64,000 nt of DNA. Source: Pinus tabuliformis. Lineage: Eukaryota > Streptophyta > Pinopsida > Pinales > Pinaceae. Positions within the stretch are counted from its first letter, which is position 1, and each line of letters starts with the position of its first letter. A program made the translations under genes and the position numbers. The stretch is from positions 516,874,102-516,938,101 of the forward strand of contig CM062805.1 in the NCBI GenBank assembly GCA_031772625.1. Reading direction: 5' to 3'. Positions 20,769 through 32,492 of the stretch are shown here, in pieces. Under the pieces are notes generated by a model. It had not been told where the DNA came from and did not search any database. It saw nothing but the letters and a program-made list of their open reading frames with translations.

Positions 20769-21797
20769 GTTATTCCCTCGGGTTCATAATCCATTGGGGT
20801 TTTAGTATTAATCCATTGGGTTTATTATTCCTTTAGGTTTATATAATCAATCCCTTAGGTTTATTATTCCCTTGGGTTTATAATATCAATCATGGTCAAC
20901 CATTGTCAATCATAGCCAACAATGGCCAACAATGCTCAACCATGGTCAAATGTCACATTGTGACAATGATTGCCTTAATATGAAAATCAGCCATGGTCAA
21001 CCATTGTTCGATGTCGCATTGTGATAAAGATTGCCTCGATATGAAAATCAATCATAGTCAAGTATGGGAAAGCATGGTCCAATGTTGCATTGTCCAACCA
21101 TTGGTCAACCACATTCAACCATGTTTTATGAAATCAAACATGGTCATCCATGGTCAATCATGGTTAAGCATGGTTGAATGTCGCATTGTGACAAAAACTA
21201 TCTTGATATGAAAATCAACCATGATTAAGCATGGTCAACCATGGTCCAATGCCACATTATGACAAGGATTGTCTCAATATGAAAATCAACCATGGTGAAC
21301 CATGTTTATTTTAGTGTTTATAATATTAATCTTAGGGTTTATACCTTGAGTTTATAATAATAGTCCTTTGGGTTTAATATTATTCCATTGGCCTCATAAT
21401 CCCTCAAAGTTTTAGTATTAATCCCTAAGAGTTCATATTCCTAGGGTTTAATATTATTCCCTTAGGTTTATAATCCCTTGAGTTTCAAGTATTAATCCCT
21501 AGGTTTTATATTATTTATCCCTAGGTTTTATTATTCCCTTGGGTTTATAATATCAATCATGGTCAACTATGGTCAACCATCACCAACCATATTTTATAAA
21601 ATCATTCATGGCCAGCCATGGCTAATCATGGTCAGTCATGCTTCTACGTTACATTCTCACAAAGATTGTCTCAATATGAAAGTCAATCATTGTTTCAACC
21701 ATGGCTGAATGTCACATTATTACAAAAATTGTTTCAATATGATAATCATGGTGAACCATGATCAATCATGGTCAATTATGGTCAACCTTGGTAAACG
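20769..21797. repeat. Second copy of the satellite-like repeat
   Basis: Matches the left array from about 1687 to 2686 in order and content: CCTTGGG block, CCATGGTC block with the CACATTGTGACAAAGATTG motif, then the next CCTTGGG block. It ends abruptly at GGTCAACCTTGGTAAAC, where the cullin-like sequence starts. It is either a continuation of the array interrupted by later insertions or an independent copy. Confidence 0.8.
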
Positions 21798-22720
21798 TAT
21801 AAGGAAAAACTAACACGTAGAATTTTTCTCAGCAAAAGTGAAAATATTGATCATGAGAAGAGAATACTATCAAAGCTGAAGCAGAAATGTGGTGGTCAAT
21901 TAACGTCACAAATTGCTAGCATGCTAATGGATTGGGAAGGATCGCAGGAGAGACAAAGTAATTTCGAAACATATCTTAAAAATGATAGAAATATACATCT
22001 TGGAAAAGGGTTTACAGCTGCAGTGCTGACAACTAAATTTTGGCCAACATACAAGTGCCCTCAAATTAATTTACCTCTAGAGATGGTTAGATGTGTTGAA
22101 GCATTTACAGACTAGTATTCCGCAAAAGCCCAACATCAAAAAATTAAATGGATATATTCCTTGGGATCTTGTACTATAATTGGTAAGTTTGATAGAAGAT
22201 CAACAAAACTGATAGCAACAACTTGCCAAACAACAATATTATTGTTGCTCAGTGCCTCTAAAAAGTTGAGTTATTCCAACATCAAAAGGTAGTTGAATTT
22301 GGTAGAGGAAGATATTGATGGACTTCTATATTCACTAGCCTATGACAAGTATAAAATTATTCTCAAGATTCTAGATACAACCCTGGTAACTGCATCAGAT
22401 GAATTCAAAATCAATTTTCATTTTACAGATAAAAAGGGAAGATAAAACTTCCAATTCCACTTCTGAGCGAGAAGAAAAAATCATCGGAGGAGGATATTCA
22501 TAAGGACAAACATTTTCTTATTTATGCATCGATAGTATGCATTATGAAGGAAAAAAGGGCTTTACAATACAAAATACTTGTGAGTGAATGTGCTTAGGAA
22601 CTTGAATGGTTATTCAAGGTATATTTCATGCAAATTAAAAGGTGGATTGAATATTTGATTAAGAGGGAGTTCTTGGAATGAGATGCAAAAGAAGTTAATT
22701 TGTTGGGATATATACCATGA
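21798..22720 (+). pseudogene. Processed cullin (CUL1-like) pseudogene, C-terminal part
   Basis: The frame from 21798 reads YKEKLTRRIFL, then ILSKLKQKCGGQLTSQIASM, FWPTYKCPQINLPLEMVRC and KIKWIYSLGSC. These match in order the cullin-homology domain of plant CUL1, the scaffold of SCF ubiquitin ligases (family knowledge). After a frameshift at about 22441 the winged-helix end follows: KLPIPLLSEKKKS, the IVCIMK segment with the lysine that is neddylated in real cullins (codon 22547-22549), and IEYLIKREFLE. The final TGA at 22718-22720 sits where the cullin stop is expected. In-frame stops at 22113, 22290, 22595 and 22679 prove it is dead. About 300 codons run without an intron, although plant CUL1 genes have many there, so this is a 5'-truncated retrocopy. 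No clear poly(A) tail remains. Confidence 0.88.
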
Positions 22721-22913
22721 AGCCTATGAAGGTAGCAGCGGAAAGGATGGTATGATATTGAAAAATTGGCATATTTTTTCAAAATATATATTTCTATTGA
22801 AATTATTTTTTAGAAACTAGATATATATTTTTTTAATTTGAAAGTGTAAAAATAATAAATTTTAAAATTTCAATTACTTTATCTATATTTATTTATAAAT
22901 AATAACTCTAATT
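22721..22913. other. AT-rich spacer after the cullin pseudogene
   Basis: Very AT-rich, no gene. It may include remains of the cullin 3' untranslated region. The gag remnant of element G starts right after it. Confidence 0.4.
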
Positions 22914-23208
22914 ATCCATTCAATTATTTCTCGATATGTTTGTGGTATCTCATTGGGAAAATTTACTTTGTCATCTTGATGTATGACATATACCACAACA
23001 GTTCTAAAAATTTATTTGTGTACTCATTAGCAGCAAACTGCCCTAATTTAGTCTCATGAAATTCTTTAATCTTGTTTTCATAGTACTTTCTAGACAGATA
23101 CTTTTCATGAAAATATTTCTATTTCTCCACCCTTCCCTATGATAGCTCATTTTCTTGAATTTTTGTTGCATTTCTTAAATCTTCCCAACAAATATCAGAT
23201 ATCCCCTT
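22914..23208 (-). pseudogene. Element G gag, C-terminal capsid part
   Basis: Minus-strand reading from 23208 gives ICWEDLRNATKIQENELS, a stop, KYFHEKYLSRKYYENKIKEF, then HETKLGQFAANEYTNKFLEL. This is the typical Retrotrans_gag pattern (tryptophan region, then KY followed by Q.T..EY...F..L). It joins without loss to the gag part right of element E, so it is the same gene broken by that insertion. Several stops. Confidence 0.75.
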
Positions 23209-24262
23209 TGATCTAAAAATGAGATCTTAGATTACTTTTAAGGTATTACAGACTCATGTGTATGAATTTTCCTATATCACTTGGTGCAACGAATCGAAAA
23301 GATTGCGAATAATATAGACAATGAGCAGTTAAAAAAAACATAACAAATACATGCATAACACAGCCAAGTAATCAAGGAGTTCACCTAAAACTCCTGGGCT
23401 ACGTCTCCTGGTCTAGCCTTCAGTGATGACCTCTCTATTATGTCTTCAAGAGCAGAGTTTTACAAATTGTGAGCTCAAATTGAGTATCAACACAACATAT
23501 ACAAAACAACAGGAGTTTACTTGAATTCCTCAAGTCTCTATGAGTATGCAGACTCTCCCTCTCACTCTTTGTCTCTGTGTTCACTCTATCTCAACACTGC
23601 TTGCTCCTGTCTCTGTCATTCAGTGGATTTTAAGCCAATCAGCGTTTGTCTGTTCGTTTTCCCCTTTGGGCTCTCTGGCTCCCAGCCTCTGTCTACTCAA
23701 ATCCCCTCTGAGCATTAAACAATCACTATTAAATGTCTTCAGGGATGGTGGCCACCTGTCTTGTAACGGAAGGGACCATTGGCGCATTAAAAATCTCAAA
23801 ATAGTTGTTCTCTGTTTACACAGAGAAATACACGTAAAACGTTGTAAAATACATAAAAATGCCTTTTATCGAACCTAAAATGTTATTAACTTTTCCCTAA
23901 AATCCATCGGGTCTGCCTTTGTATCGCTATCGCAAGTCGCTCAGTCGCGAGTTCCTTTGTATTTGGGTTTATTATGAAAAATCCCAAATACAAAGAAAAT
24001 CCCGACAAAATGGCTTCATTTCAGACTTCAAATATTTTAATGTCACATTCATAACCCTTTCGGGTCCAACCATATCGCATGTCGCATCTCCCTATTTGGC
24101 TTCTGATTACCGATTGCGCCGATTGGCCTTATCAGCTATCATCGCATCGCATGGTCGTTGGCCTCTTTGGCATCACCCCTTATAATGTTACGATGTGATA
24201 TTGCGATATCACAATCGCATATCGTTGATCCTTCAGGTCGCAGTTAAGTCCATATATATATA

Positions 24263-24322
<60 letters not shown>

Positions 24323-24663
24323 CAATGTGATAGCGCAGTTGAATCTGGACCGTTGATTTGCACGCTTGATCGATGGTCCTCGTTTAATCACGCAGATCTC
24401 TTTGCACTTCCCATAAATCCGCCTCTGATAGACTCCACCTGCCATCACCGATTGTGATATTTTGATTAGATCTGGACTGTTGATCAGCCAGATACAATGG
24501 CTCCTAAGCAAAGTTGTTCAACCTCCAATAGACTTTGTTTTTAGCCATTTTTAATGTTTTTTTCTCTCCTGATAGTGTAATCCGTCTTTTTTGAAGGTTT
24601 TTCCTTCGCGATAGTTTTTGATCTTTGAAGACGTAGAGGGTTTTTAGGATCCATTTTGGATCA
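23209..24663 (-). mobile_element. Element E 3' LTR (1455 bp)
   Basis: Direct repeat of 29312-30754. Holds an AT microsatellite at 24249-24319. The purine-rich minus-strand stretch AATGGGAAGGCA (24664-24675) abutting it is the likely polypurine tract. Confidence 0.9.
24249..24319. repeat. (AT)n microsatellite inside E LTR
   Basis: About 70 bp of AT dinucleotides with one TC interruption. The sister LTR has a shorter tract (about 53 bp at 30357-30409), so the tract changed length after insertion. Confidence 0.9.
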
Positions 24664-24706
24664 TGCCTTCCCATTGAAAAGATTTTGGACCACCAAAAGT
24701 TGGTTT

Positions 24707-25093
24707 TTAAGCATCGATCAAGTGAGGATACAGCTTCCTTACTTGTCCAATTTCTATCCATCTTGCACTGTTTGGTTTTGAACCTTTGAGTCTGATTCTG
24801 AGGTTCTCAATATCCCCTATGCGCGTAGTTCTCACCTTTCTGTCCAGAACTATGTCTTCCTGCAACTCATTAAGATATTCAGGCAACAGATCATCAATAG
24901 AAGGAAACCGACTTTGCTCTTCAGGCTCTTCAATCAATGGAGGTTCAAACAGTCTCAAGTTATTTGCATTAACAACTAAATAAATGTGCATATAAGCTCG
25001 AAAACCAAGGAAAAAAGCGTTTTCACCAATTTTCTCTAGTATCTTGAAAGGACCATACCTTATTAGCTTCATCTTCTTACCTTCACCTTGCAT
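24707..25093 (-). pseudogene. Element E integrase C-terminal tail, divergent chromodomain-like
   Basis: A 128-residue minus-strand frame starting GEGKKMKLIRYGPFKILEKI (integrase C-terminal GPY/F region). It continues with an acidic linker and ends in VRTTRIG.......LKGS....ARWI....VRKLYPHL, which resembles the chromodomain-like tail of chromoviral gypsy integrases. The homology is distant. The frame is open but upstream integrase is broken, so it is scored as pseudogene. Confidence 0.6.
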
Positions 25094-25099
25094 TCTGTC

Positions 25100-25983
25100 T
25101 TTGCTGATGTACAGCCAGACTTGATCACCAACTTGGAAGCTATGCTCAATTCGATGCTTGTCATGCCTTGCCTTGTGCTTGGCCTAGCTTCTTTCAAGTT
25201 GTTCTTGCACTACCTAGTGAATTTCTTGGATCGTTTCAATGAAATTGGTTGCTTTGTCCACATCACTGTGTCCATCAACTGTTATATCTTTACCAAAGAC
25301 AAAATCCAAGGGAGACTTTGGTATAAAACCAAAACAAGTCTCAAAAGGAGATCTCTGAGTAGAAGAGTGCTTGGCACAGTTGTAAGCATGTTGCACATAA
25401 CACAAATGTTCATCCAAAAGCTTGGGATGCTTGCTGCAATAGCCTCTGAGCAGCTAGATCACTGTCCTATTGACCACCTCTATTTGACCATATGTTTGTG
25501 GATGAAATGTTGTGCTCTTCTTCAATCTGGTGTCCATCAACTCCCATAGACTTGACCAAAACTTCCCAACAAATATGGAATCTGAATCAGATACAATAGA
25601 AGTGGGTAACCCAAAATGAACCCATACATGTTGAAAGAACAATTTCAGTGTTTGTTCAGATGTAACCGGCTTGTTACAAGGTATCAAAATACACATTTTT
25701 CTGAATCTATTCAGAATAACATGTAAATAATCATGACCTTTTCTATATTTTGGAAATCCCCCAACAAAGTCCATGGAAACACTTTTCCAAGGATGAGAAG
25801 GAACTGGAAGTGGAGTGTACAAGCCTATTTTTCTATTGTTGGGCTTGCTTTTAGCATGCATGGTACACCCTTTAACATATCTAGAAATTGTTTCATGCAT
25901 TCTTGGCCAAAAACAAAACCTTTGCAGCTATGCAAATGTTTTACTTACACCAAAATGACCTAATATAAGAGAAGTATGTTCTT
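25100..25983 (-). pseudogene. Element E integrase (zinc finger end and catalytic core)
   Basis: Minus-strand frame 25900-25454 shows SHPWKSVSMDFVGGFPK (first catalytic Asp), a middle part FGLPTSIVSDSDSIFVG (second Asp), and LKKSTTFHPQTYGQIEVVNR near the third catalytic residue. This is the rve core of gypsy integrases. 25417-25214 continues with YVQHAYNCAKHSSTQRSPFE and CFGFIPKSPLDFVFG. Two frameshifts separate these parts and upstream finger residues are damaged. Confidence 0.8.
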
Positions 25984-25984
25984 C

Positions 25985-27642
25985 TCAGATTATGTTAAAT
26001 CTTTCAGTTTGTCGAATGCATAACTTTCCCAAATGATATAAGAGTTGGTCCTTAACATAATAATCCAATTCTTCTACTTGTTTGCTATGACTTGAGGTTG
26101 CATATACATCTTTAAAATCTACATATTGAGTATATTGTTCAATGTAGCTTTCATGCATTACTGAGTTATGCTTAAGTATAGTAGATGCATTTATGATTGG
26201 TCTTGATAGCATATCTGCAACCTTATTTTGTATGCCTTTCTTATATCTGATGGCAAGATGAAATTTTTGTAGGAAACCCATCCACCTATAATGTCTTGAT
26301 TCCTGAAATTTAGTTTCTGAGTGCAAATATTGAAGTGGTTGATGACCTGTATGTATAATTCTTTCTTTACCCAATAGGGAATGTTTCCACTTTTTCAAAC
26401 TTTGCACTAATGCATAAAATTCTTTGTCATATGTGGGTTATTAACTACTGCAAAATTAAATGTCTCAGAATGATAGCATATGGGTTTATCATGTTGCATC
26501 AACACTTCTCCCATGGCATAGTCACTGGCATCTGTTTCAATCTTAAATGGTTGTTGAAGATCTAGCAGTGCTAGTACTGGTGCTGTACTAATTTTTTCTT
26601 TTAAGGTGTCAAAGGCTTTCTGCTATTTTCCTCCCCACTGAAACACCTTGTTCAATCCTGTTAAAGCATGTAAGGGAGCTGTAATCAAGGAAAAGTTAGC
26701 AAAAAACTTTCTCCAATATTGTGTTGATCCTAGGAAACTCCTAGCTTCTGTAGCAGGTTTGGGTTTAAGCCAATTCATAATGACTTCAACCTTAGAGGGA
26801 TATATCTTCAAGTCACCGCCCCCTACAATATGGCCCAAATAATTTAAAGATCTTTTGCCAAATTCACATTTTGATAATTTCACATAGAGATTTTCTCTTT
26901 TCAAAACATCCAAAATCTGCTTTACATGCTTCAAATGTTCTTCCCATGTTTTACTAAAAACAAGAATGTCATCTAAATATGCAATTACAAAATGATCAAT
27001 AAAGGATCAGAGTACATCATTCATAACTCTCATGAAAGTGGCAGGAGCATTAGTTTAGCTAAAATGCATAACCAACCATTCATACAACCCTTGCTTTGTT
27101 TTGAAAGCAGTCTTCCATGCATCTTGTTCTAAAACTCTGACCTGATGATAGCCACTACGCAAGTCCAACTTGGAAAAGTAAACTGCTTCTTTTAGCTGAT
27201 CTAATAGATCATCAATGCGAGGAAGATGATAGCTCGTTATTTTATTCAGTGCTCTGTAATAAATGCACATCCTCCACAAACCATCTTTCTTTCTCACCAA
27301 CATGATTGGAGATCCACATGGTGATGTGCTTGGACTTATGAACCCTTTATCGAGCAGCTCCTGTACCTACTTCTTGATTTTTGCATTCTCTAAAGCAAAT
27401 AACCAGTAAATTCTGATGTTAGGTAATGGAGCATCTTGCTACAAATGAATATCATGTACTATTTCCCTTTCGGGTCGCAGACCTTTAGGTTCTTGAAATA
27501 GGATATCATATTCTGAAAAAACTTTAACTAAATCAACTTTTTGTTTAGCATCACATCCCTTAAATACATTGGCTTTATCAGGGTTCTTTTCATTTACAAC
27601 CATTAGTAAAAATTGCTTGCATGAATTTACAATTCTTTTCAT
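25985..27642 (-). pseudogene. Element E reverse transcriptase and RNase H
   Basis: From right to left: RT fingers/palm (27303-27055) with [20 protein letters not shown] and [13 protein letters not shown]; the catalytic YLDDILV near 26967-26981; RT connection (26934-26623) with KCEFGKRSLNYLGHIV. RNase H follows with ETDASDYAMGEVL near 26540 and 26407-25985 with GKERIIHTGHQPLQYL. Stops at several places, for example after LVMHFS and WGGK. These enzymes would copy element RNA in the particle. Confidence 0.85.
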
Positions 27643-27689
27643 CTTCCCTAAGTTTATAAGAAAATAGTTATTTTTGAGTTTATGAACTC

Positions 27690-28103
27690 TTACAATATAT
27701 TCTATTCCATCTTTAGTGAGTTGATACTTATTTTAAGCTCTATAGAAAATTTCTTTTCTATCATACAAGTATGGACTTCCTAAAACAATACCACATATAT
27801 CCAAGGGAACTATATCTAACTCAAACTCATCTACAAATGTTGACCCAATAGCAAACCTAAGTTTACATTGTCTAGTCACTTGTAGCTTTGCTTTATCACA
27901 TACCCAACCTAATGGATATGGCTTCTTGTGAGGTGTGGTTAGTAATCCCAACTTCTTTACAATTGCTTCAGAAATTCAGTTTACGTGTGATCCACTATAT
28001 GAAAAATCTCATGTCTTTTCCTTTCATTATCTTCATTATCAATAGATTGTGCAAAATTACTTGTAGATGCTTCATAATTTTTGCCTTTTATACCTATGGT
28101 TGT
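27690..28103 (-). pseudogene. Element E retropepsin, catalytic Asp lost
   Basis: The frame from about 28010 leftward reads YSGSHVN, stop, ISEAIVKKLGLLTTPH, then PLDICGIVLGSPYLYDRK (27951-27733). The family pattern is DSG at the start and (I/V)LG at the end. Here the Asp codon is TAT (27997-27999), so catalysis is impossible, and a stop follows five residues later. Confidence 0.75.
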
Positions 28104-28105
28104 GA

Positions 28106-29254
28106 CTATTGTTTTATCGCTTGGGTCTGACCCCAAGTCTTTCTTAATAGCTGCAACAGTCTCTTCTTCTTACCACCGAACTTCTTAGGTTTCAGTTCTG
28201 GATGCAAAGACCAACAATGTTCATCACCGTGTCCATCCTTCTTGCAGTGAGTGCATGAAGGTTTGTCTTTCTGTACAATGTTTATCTTCCTCTCCTTCCA
28301 TTTTAGCTTCTTCTTTTCCTTGTTATTGCTTGCATAGGGTTTTGATGATCCCCCAATCTCTAGGTTCACATACTTGCCTCTAGCCTCTAGATATGTAGCC
28401 TGAACTGATACATCATCTAGGCTAGTGGGGTTGAACATGAGAATGGTGTGCTTCGAATAGCTATGTAGACCACCTATATACTTCAACAAAGTTTCAGGTG
28501 AGTCTAGAGAAATTCCTAGAGTTAAAGCTCTTTTTCTAAATTCCTAGGTATAGCTTTGTACACTTTGCCCCTTTAATTGCAAAGAGTTTGCCAACTCATC
28601 ATTGCTTGCTGCATATAAGCTAGTTGATAGGATTTTTTCTAATGGCAGAAACAAATTCATTCCAGGTAGAAAGAATTTAGCACATTTCTTCAGATCAGCT
28701 TGGGTCTTGCCTTCCCACCACACTAGTGCAGCTCCTCTAAGGCAAAGGCTAGCCAGTTGAATCTTTCTCCTTTCTGAATCAATGTTCTGCACCCTGCAAT
28801 ATACATCAATCTATCTAATCCAGTTATCTAGATTTTCTGCATTTAATTCTCCATCATAAATTGGCAAATCAAACTTTACATCTAATTTAATCAAAGATGT
28901 TTTCTTATTTTTCTTTTATGGGCTAGGAGATGAGGATGATGGAGGTGATGGTGGAGGAGATGAGGGAGGAGGCTTCTCCCCTTTCCCTTTTCCCTCTGTA
29001 TGGGCATCTAGAGAAGGTTCCTTTGCTCCTTTGTCTTGTTTGGGTGTTGAGGGGCTTTCACCTCAACCCTTCTTAAATTCTCGATACATCTCTTCCACCA
29101 TTGCTCGCATGGCCATAAAGTTGTCCATGAACTGAGATTCTGATTCCAATGGGACTTCTCTTGCCATTCTCCTCTGACTATAGACTCTTCCAATCTCTGG
29201 ATTAGCCTCAACAAGTTCTCCTTCTTCTAGTTTGAGCTTTGACCTAGTTAGCAT
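28106..29254 (-). pseudogene. Element E gag
   Basis: Begins with ATG at 29254, 43 bp inside the primer site (MLTRSKLKLEEGELVEANPE). It continues with a Pro/Ser-rich segment, the capsid (RRKIQLASLCLRGAALVWWE, 28792-28544; KYIGGLHSYSKHTILMF), and a nucleocapsid knuckle CTHCKKDGHGDEHC (CX2CX4HX4C) near 28250. Interrupted by stops at about 29066, 28930, 28820 and 28543. Confidence 0.8.
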
Positions 29255-29296
29255 TCAAGAATCCAACACAAGCTTGTCTAACCTTAGCAAACCGAA

Positions 29297-29309
29297 AGCT
29301 CTGATACCA
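29297..29309 (-). promoter_or_regulatory. Element E primer-binding site (tRNA-iMet)
   Basis: The minus strand reads TGGTATCAGAGCT, the standard plant initiator-Met primer site, two bases inside the 5' LTR boundary. Confidence 0.85.
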
Positions 29310-29311
29310 CT

Positions 29312-30361
29312 TGATCTGAAAATGAGATCTTAGATTACTTTTAAGGTATTACAAACTCATGTGCATGGATTTGCCTATATCACTTAGTGCAACGGATTTA
29401 AAATATTTCGAATAATATAGACAATGAGTAGTTAAAAAAAACATAACGGATACACGCATAACACAACCAAATAATCAAGGAGTTCACCCAGAACTCCTGG
29501 GCTACATCTCCTGGTCTAGCCTTTAGTGGTGACCTCTCTATTATGTCTTCAAGAGCAGAGTTTTACAAAATGTGATCTCAAATTGATTCTCAACACAACA
29601 GATACAAAACAACAGAAGTTTACTTGAATCCCTCAAGTCTCTCTAAGTACGCAGACTCTCCTTCTGGCTCTTTATCTCTGTGTTCACTCTATCTCAGCAC
29701 TACTTGCTGCTGTCTCTGTCATTCAGTGGCTTTTAAGCCAATTGGCATTTGTTTGTTTGTTTTCCCCTTCGGGCTCTCTGGCTCTTAGCCTCTGCCTACT
29801 CAAATCCCCTTTGAGCGTTAAATAATCACTGTTAAATGTCTTTAAGGATGGTGGCCACCTTTCTTGTAATGGAAGTGACCATTGACACATTAAAAATATC
29901 AAAATAGTCGTCCTCTATTTACACAGAGAAATACGCGTAAAATGTTGTAAAATCCATAAAAATTCCTTTTATCAGACCTGAAATGTTATTAACTCTGCCC
30001 TAAAATCCATCGGGTCCGCCTTTGTATCGCTATCGCAAGTTGCTCGGTCACAGGTTCCTTGTATTTGGGTTTATTATGAAAAATACCAAATACAAAGAAA
30101 ATCCCGACAAAATGGCTTCATTCCAAACTTCAAATATTTTAATGTTGCATTCATAACCCTTTCAGGTCTGGCCATATCGCATGTTGCATCTCCCTATTTG
30201 GAATCTGATCGCCAATTGTGCTGATAAGCCTTATCAGGTATCGACACATCGCATGGTCACTGGCCTCTTTGGCATCACCCCTTATAATGTTGTGATGCGA
30301 TATTTTGATATCACAATTGCATATCGTTGATCCTCCAGGCCGTGGTTAAGTCCTTAGATAT

Positions 30362-30412
<51 letters not shown>

Positions 30413-30754
30413 CGATGCGATAGCGCGGTTCAATCTGGACCATTGATCTGCGTGCTTGATTGACGATCCTCGTTTAATCGCGCTGATTTCTATCGCACTT
30501 CCCATAAATCCGCCTCCAATAGACTTCGCCTACCATCGCCGATCGCATTATGCTGATCAGATCTAGACCGTCGATCGAACAAATCCAACGGCTCCTGTGC
30601 AAAGTTTTTCAACCTCCGATAGACTCTGTTTTTGGCCATTTTTCATGTGTTTTTCTCTTCTGATAGTGTAATCCATCTTTTGTGAAGGTTTTTCCTTCAT
30701 GATAGTTTTTTATCTTTGAAGACTTAAAGGGTTTTTAGGGTCCATTTTGGATCA
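29312..30754 (-). mobile_element. Element E 5' LTR (1443 bp)
   Basis: Starts TGATCTGAAAATGAG and ends GGATCA in + reading; pairs with 23209-24663. Contains an AT microsatellite at 30357-30409. The target duplication CCCTT follows at 30755-30759. Confidence 0.9.
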
Positions 30755-30759
30755 CCCTT

Positions 30760-31165
30760 CAAGTTGAAAATGGCTACTTAGGCCTTCATGTTTTTAAGGT
30801 AGTCATGTACTCTGAAATATTTCTTCATTTATAATATCCAAGCTTCTTACTCTTCAACATTCTTACTATCTCCCTCAAAGCTATGGTTTTTGCTTCCTTA
30901 ATCTCCTTTTGAATTATGCTTGTATCAATTATTCTTTTCCAATGGTGTCTTTTAGTTCCCGCACTAGACAATTGGTTGTGATTACTTGATTCTATTTCCA
31001 AATTGTTGAACAAAGTTTCTCCTCTCACTATGTCTTCACTAGCCTACCTATGCCCTTTTCTTATTTTTTTCCTTCTTGTCTATTGGCTTCCCCCTACTCC
31101 TAGATTTTGAAAAGGCTTTGCTTGGATTTGTGCCTCCCTAGGTAGGTGGCACCAAACTCATGTTT
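30760..31165 (-). pseudogene. Element G gag, N-terminal part
   Basis: Minus-strand reading from ATG near 31165 gives MSLVPPT, stop, then NPSKAFSKSRSRGKPIDKK and, after frame changes, MKKYFRVHDYLKNMKA, stop, VAIFNLK just before element E. The last motif is the usual lead into the gag tryptophan region, which is found on the other side of E at 23208. This confirms the two parts belong together. Confidence 0.7.
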
Positions 31166-31437
31166 TTTTTTATTTGCATGTCTGACAAGCTTTGCAAGAT
31201 CACTGCATTCACCTTTGGTTGTATTTCTTATTCTTTGACAATCCTCTCATTTTATACCTTGCAACTTCTAAGCTTAACTATCAAAATCCTAAAAATTTCC
31301 ATTAAATCAAGAGAATTATTCTCTAACATTTTCCCCACTAAATCCTCTTCCTCGAGACGATAGGATCCAAGCATGTTGTACCTTACCATTCTGCTACTCA
31401 TTCTATTCTTTCTAGATGGAACTTGTGTTTTCTTATG
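31166..31437 (-). other. Leader of element G, proximal part
   Basis: No gene. AT-rich leader between gag and the insertion point of B. It ends in TTATG (31433-31437), the left copy of the target duplication of B. Confidence 0.5.
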
Positions 31438-32479
31438 TGTTACTGGGAAAAGTGTCTATTTAGAACTGCTCTATCCCACTAAGGTGTGACAACTGCCTTA
31501 GAAACAAACAGAGAAAAACTGCTTTTGTATTTCCTTTATGAACTATAGATAGAGAGGAATAGAAAGAACCAACTTGTGTCTTGCGCTAATCCTTTGATCC
31601 GATCCCTCTCTTCTTTGATAGCTTCTAGCTATCTGCTCCCTTACTTGCCCAGCTTCACTAAGTACCTGTAAGATCACAGAAGAAGAACACTATACAAAGA
31701 CATGGATCTATATTCATAAACAACTTAGGATCAGATTTAAGTTAACCATACAAATGTAACAAGCATCAATGATACACAAGCATGGAGGAAAAACTCAAAT
31801 AGTTTTTATTGATAAACAAGAAAAGATCCAGGAGGAGTTACAACCGATGGTTCCTGACCCAGCATCAACCTCCCAGCAAAGAAGCCCCTCTTCACCTCCA
31901 ACAAAGCATAGATCACCCAATACTCTGATGTTTGTCTCAAAACCAACAGCAATTCCTTACAATGTGCAAAATTCCAGCCTCTGGATCTCTGGGATGAGGG
32001 ATCCATATATAGATATGTGTAAGGAGGATGAGTCAGCTTGTGATTTGATTAGTGTCTTCTCTCTGTCAGTTCTTGCTTCCACTTGGAGACTGAAGGCCTC
32101 TTACTCATCCTTAGTCGAATTCAGTGAGGCAAGTGTCATAGGAGAAGATTCTGGAAGCTTCCATTGTCTCTCCACCTCGCGGAATGACATTTCCATTTGT
32201 CATTTCTCGCCCAACGCACCTTCACAGTGTATTTAGGTGCATTGCAATGCACCTAGCCAGTGTATTTAGGTGCAATGCAACGCACCTAGCTAGTGGAGCA
32301 GCTGAAATGATCCTGTTTTGACTTATTATGAGCAGTTTCTGGTGGAGAACTTCTGGGAGAAGTGTAATCTGTTGACCTTGTTCCTTTAGGGGTTAGAACA
32401 ACACTTTTAGGGACTTAGGAGCCCTTGGTTTATGGACATTTCATGCTTGGAGTTGTAAGGCACAAAAATGTCTATAACA
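31438..32479 (-). mobile_element. Element B 3' LTR (1042 bp)
   Basis: Pairs with 38196-39238. In + reading it starts TGTTACTGGG and ends TCTATAACA. It contains a perfect 20-bp palindrome at 32235-32254 within a 33-bp tandem repeat. A 155-codon frame on the opposite strand (31769-32236) recurs in the other LTR only because the LTRs are duplicates. Confidence 0.93.
32235..32287. repeat. U3 palindromic tandem repeat of element B
   Basis: AGGTGCATTGCAATGCACCT at 32235-32254 is a perfect palindrome. 33 bp later AGGTGCAATGCAACGCACCT (32268-32287) is a near palindrome. It is the counterpart of the 32-bp hairpin arrays in the LTRs of A and C. In the other B LTR (38993-39012) one substitution breaks the perfect symmetry. 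Confidence 0.85.
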
Positions 32480-32492
32480 GTTGCCCCCTAAA
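32480..32492 (-). promoter_or_regulatory. Polypurine tract of element B
   Basis: Minus strand TTTAGGGGGCAAC abuts the 3' LTR; identical to A. Confidence 0.8.

Larger units (their letters stand above)
23209..30754 (-). mobile_element. Element E: full-length Ty3/gypsy retrotransposon, decayed
   Basis: A 7546-bp minus-strand element. LTRs 29312-30754 (5') and 23209-24663 (3') both start TGATC in + reading and end GGATCA. Duplication CCCTT at 23204-23208 and 30755-30759. Primer site for tRNA-iMet at 29297-29309. Gene order from right to left is gag, protease, RT, RNase H, integrase and a C-terminal tail, the Ty3/gypsy order. All genes carry stops or frameshifts. The two LTRs are visibly more diverged than those of A, B and C, so E is older than they are, but it is younger than its host element G. 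Confidence 0.9.

Noticed and set aside
31769-32236. 155-codon open frame, repeated at 38527-38994
   Set aside because: Both copies lie in the LTRs of element B, antisense to its transcription; they are alike only because LTRs are duplicates. No protein motif was seen.
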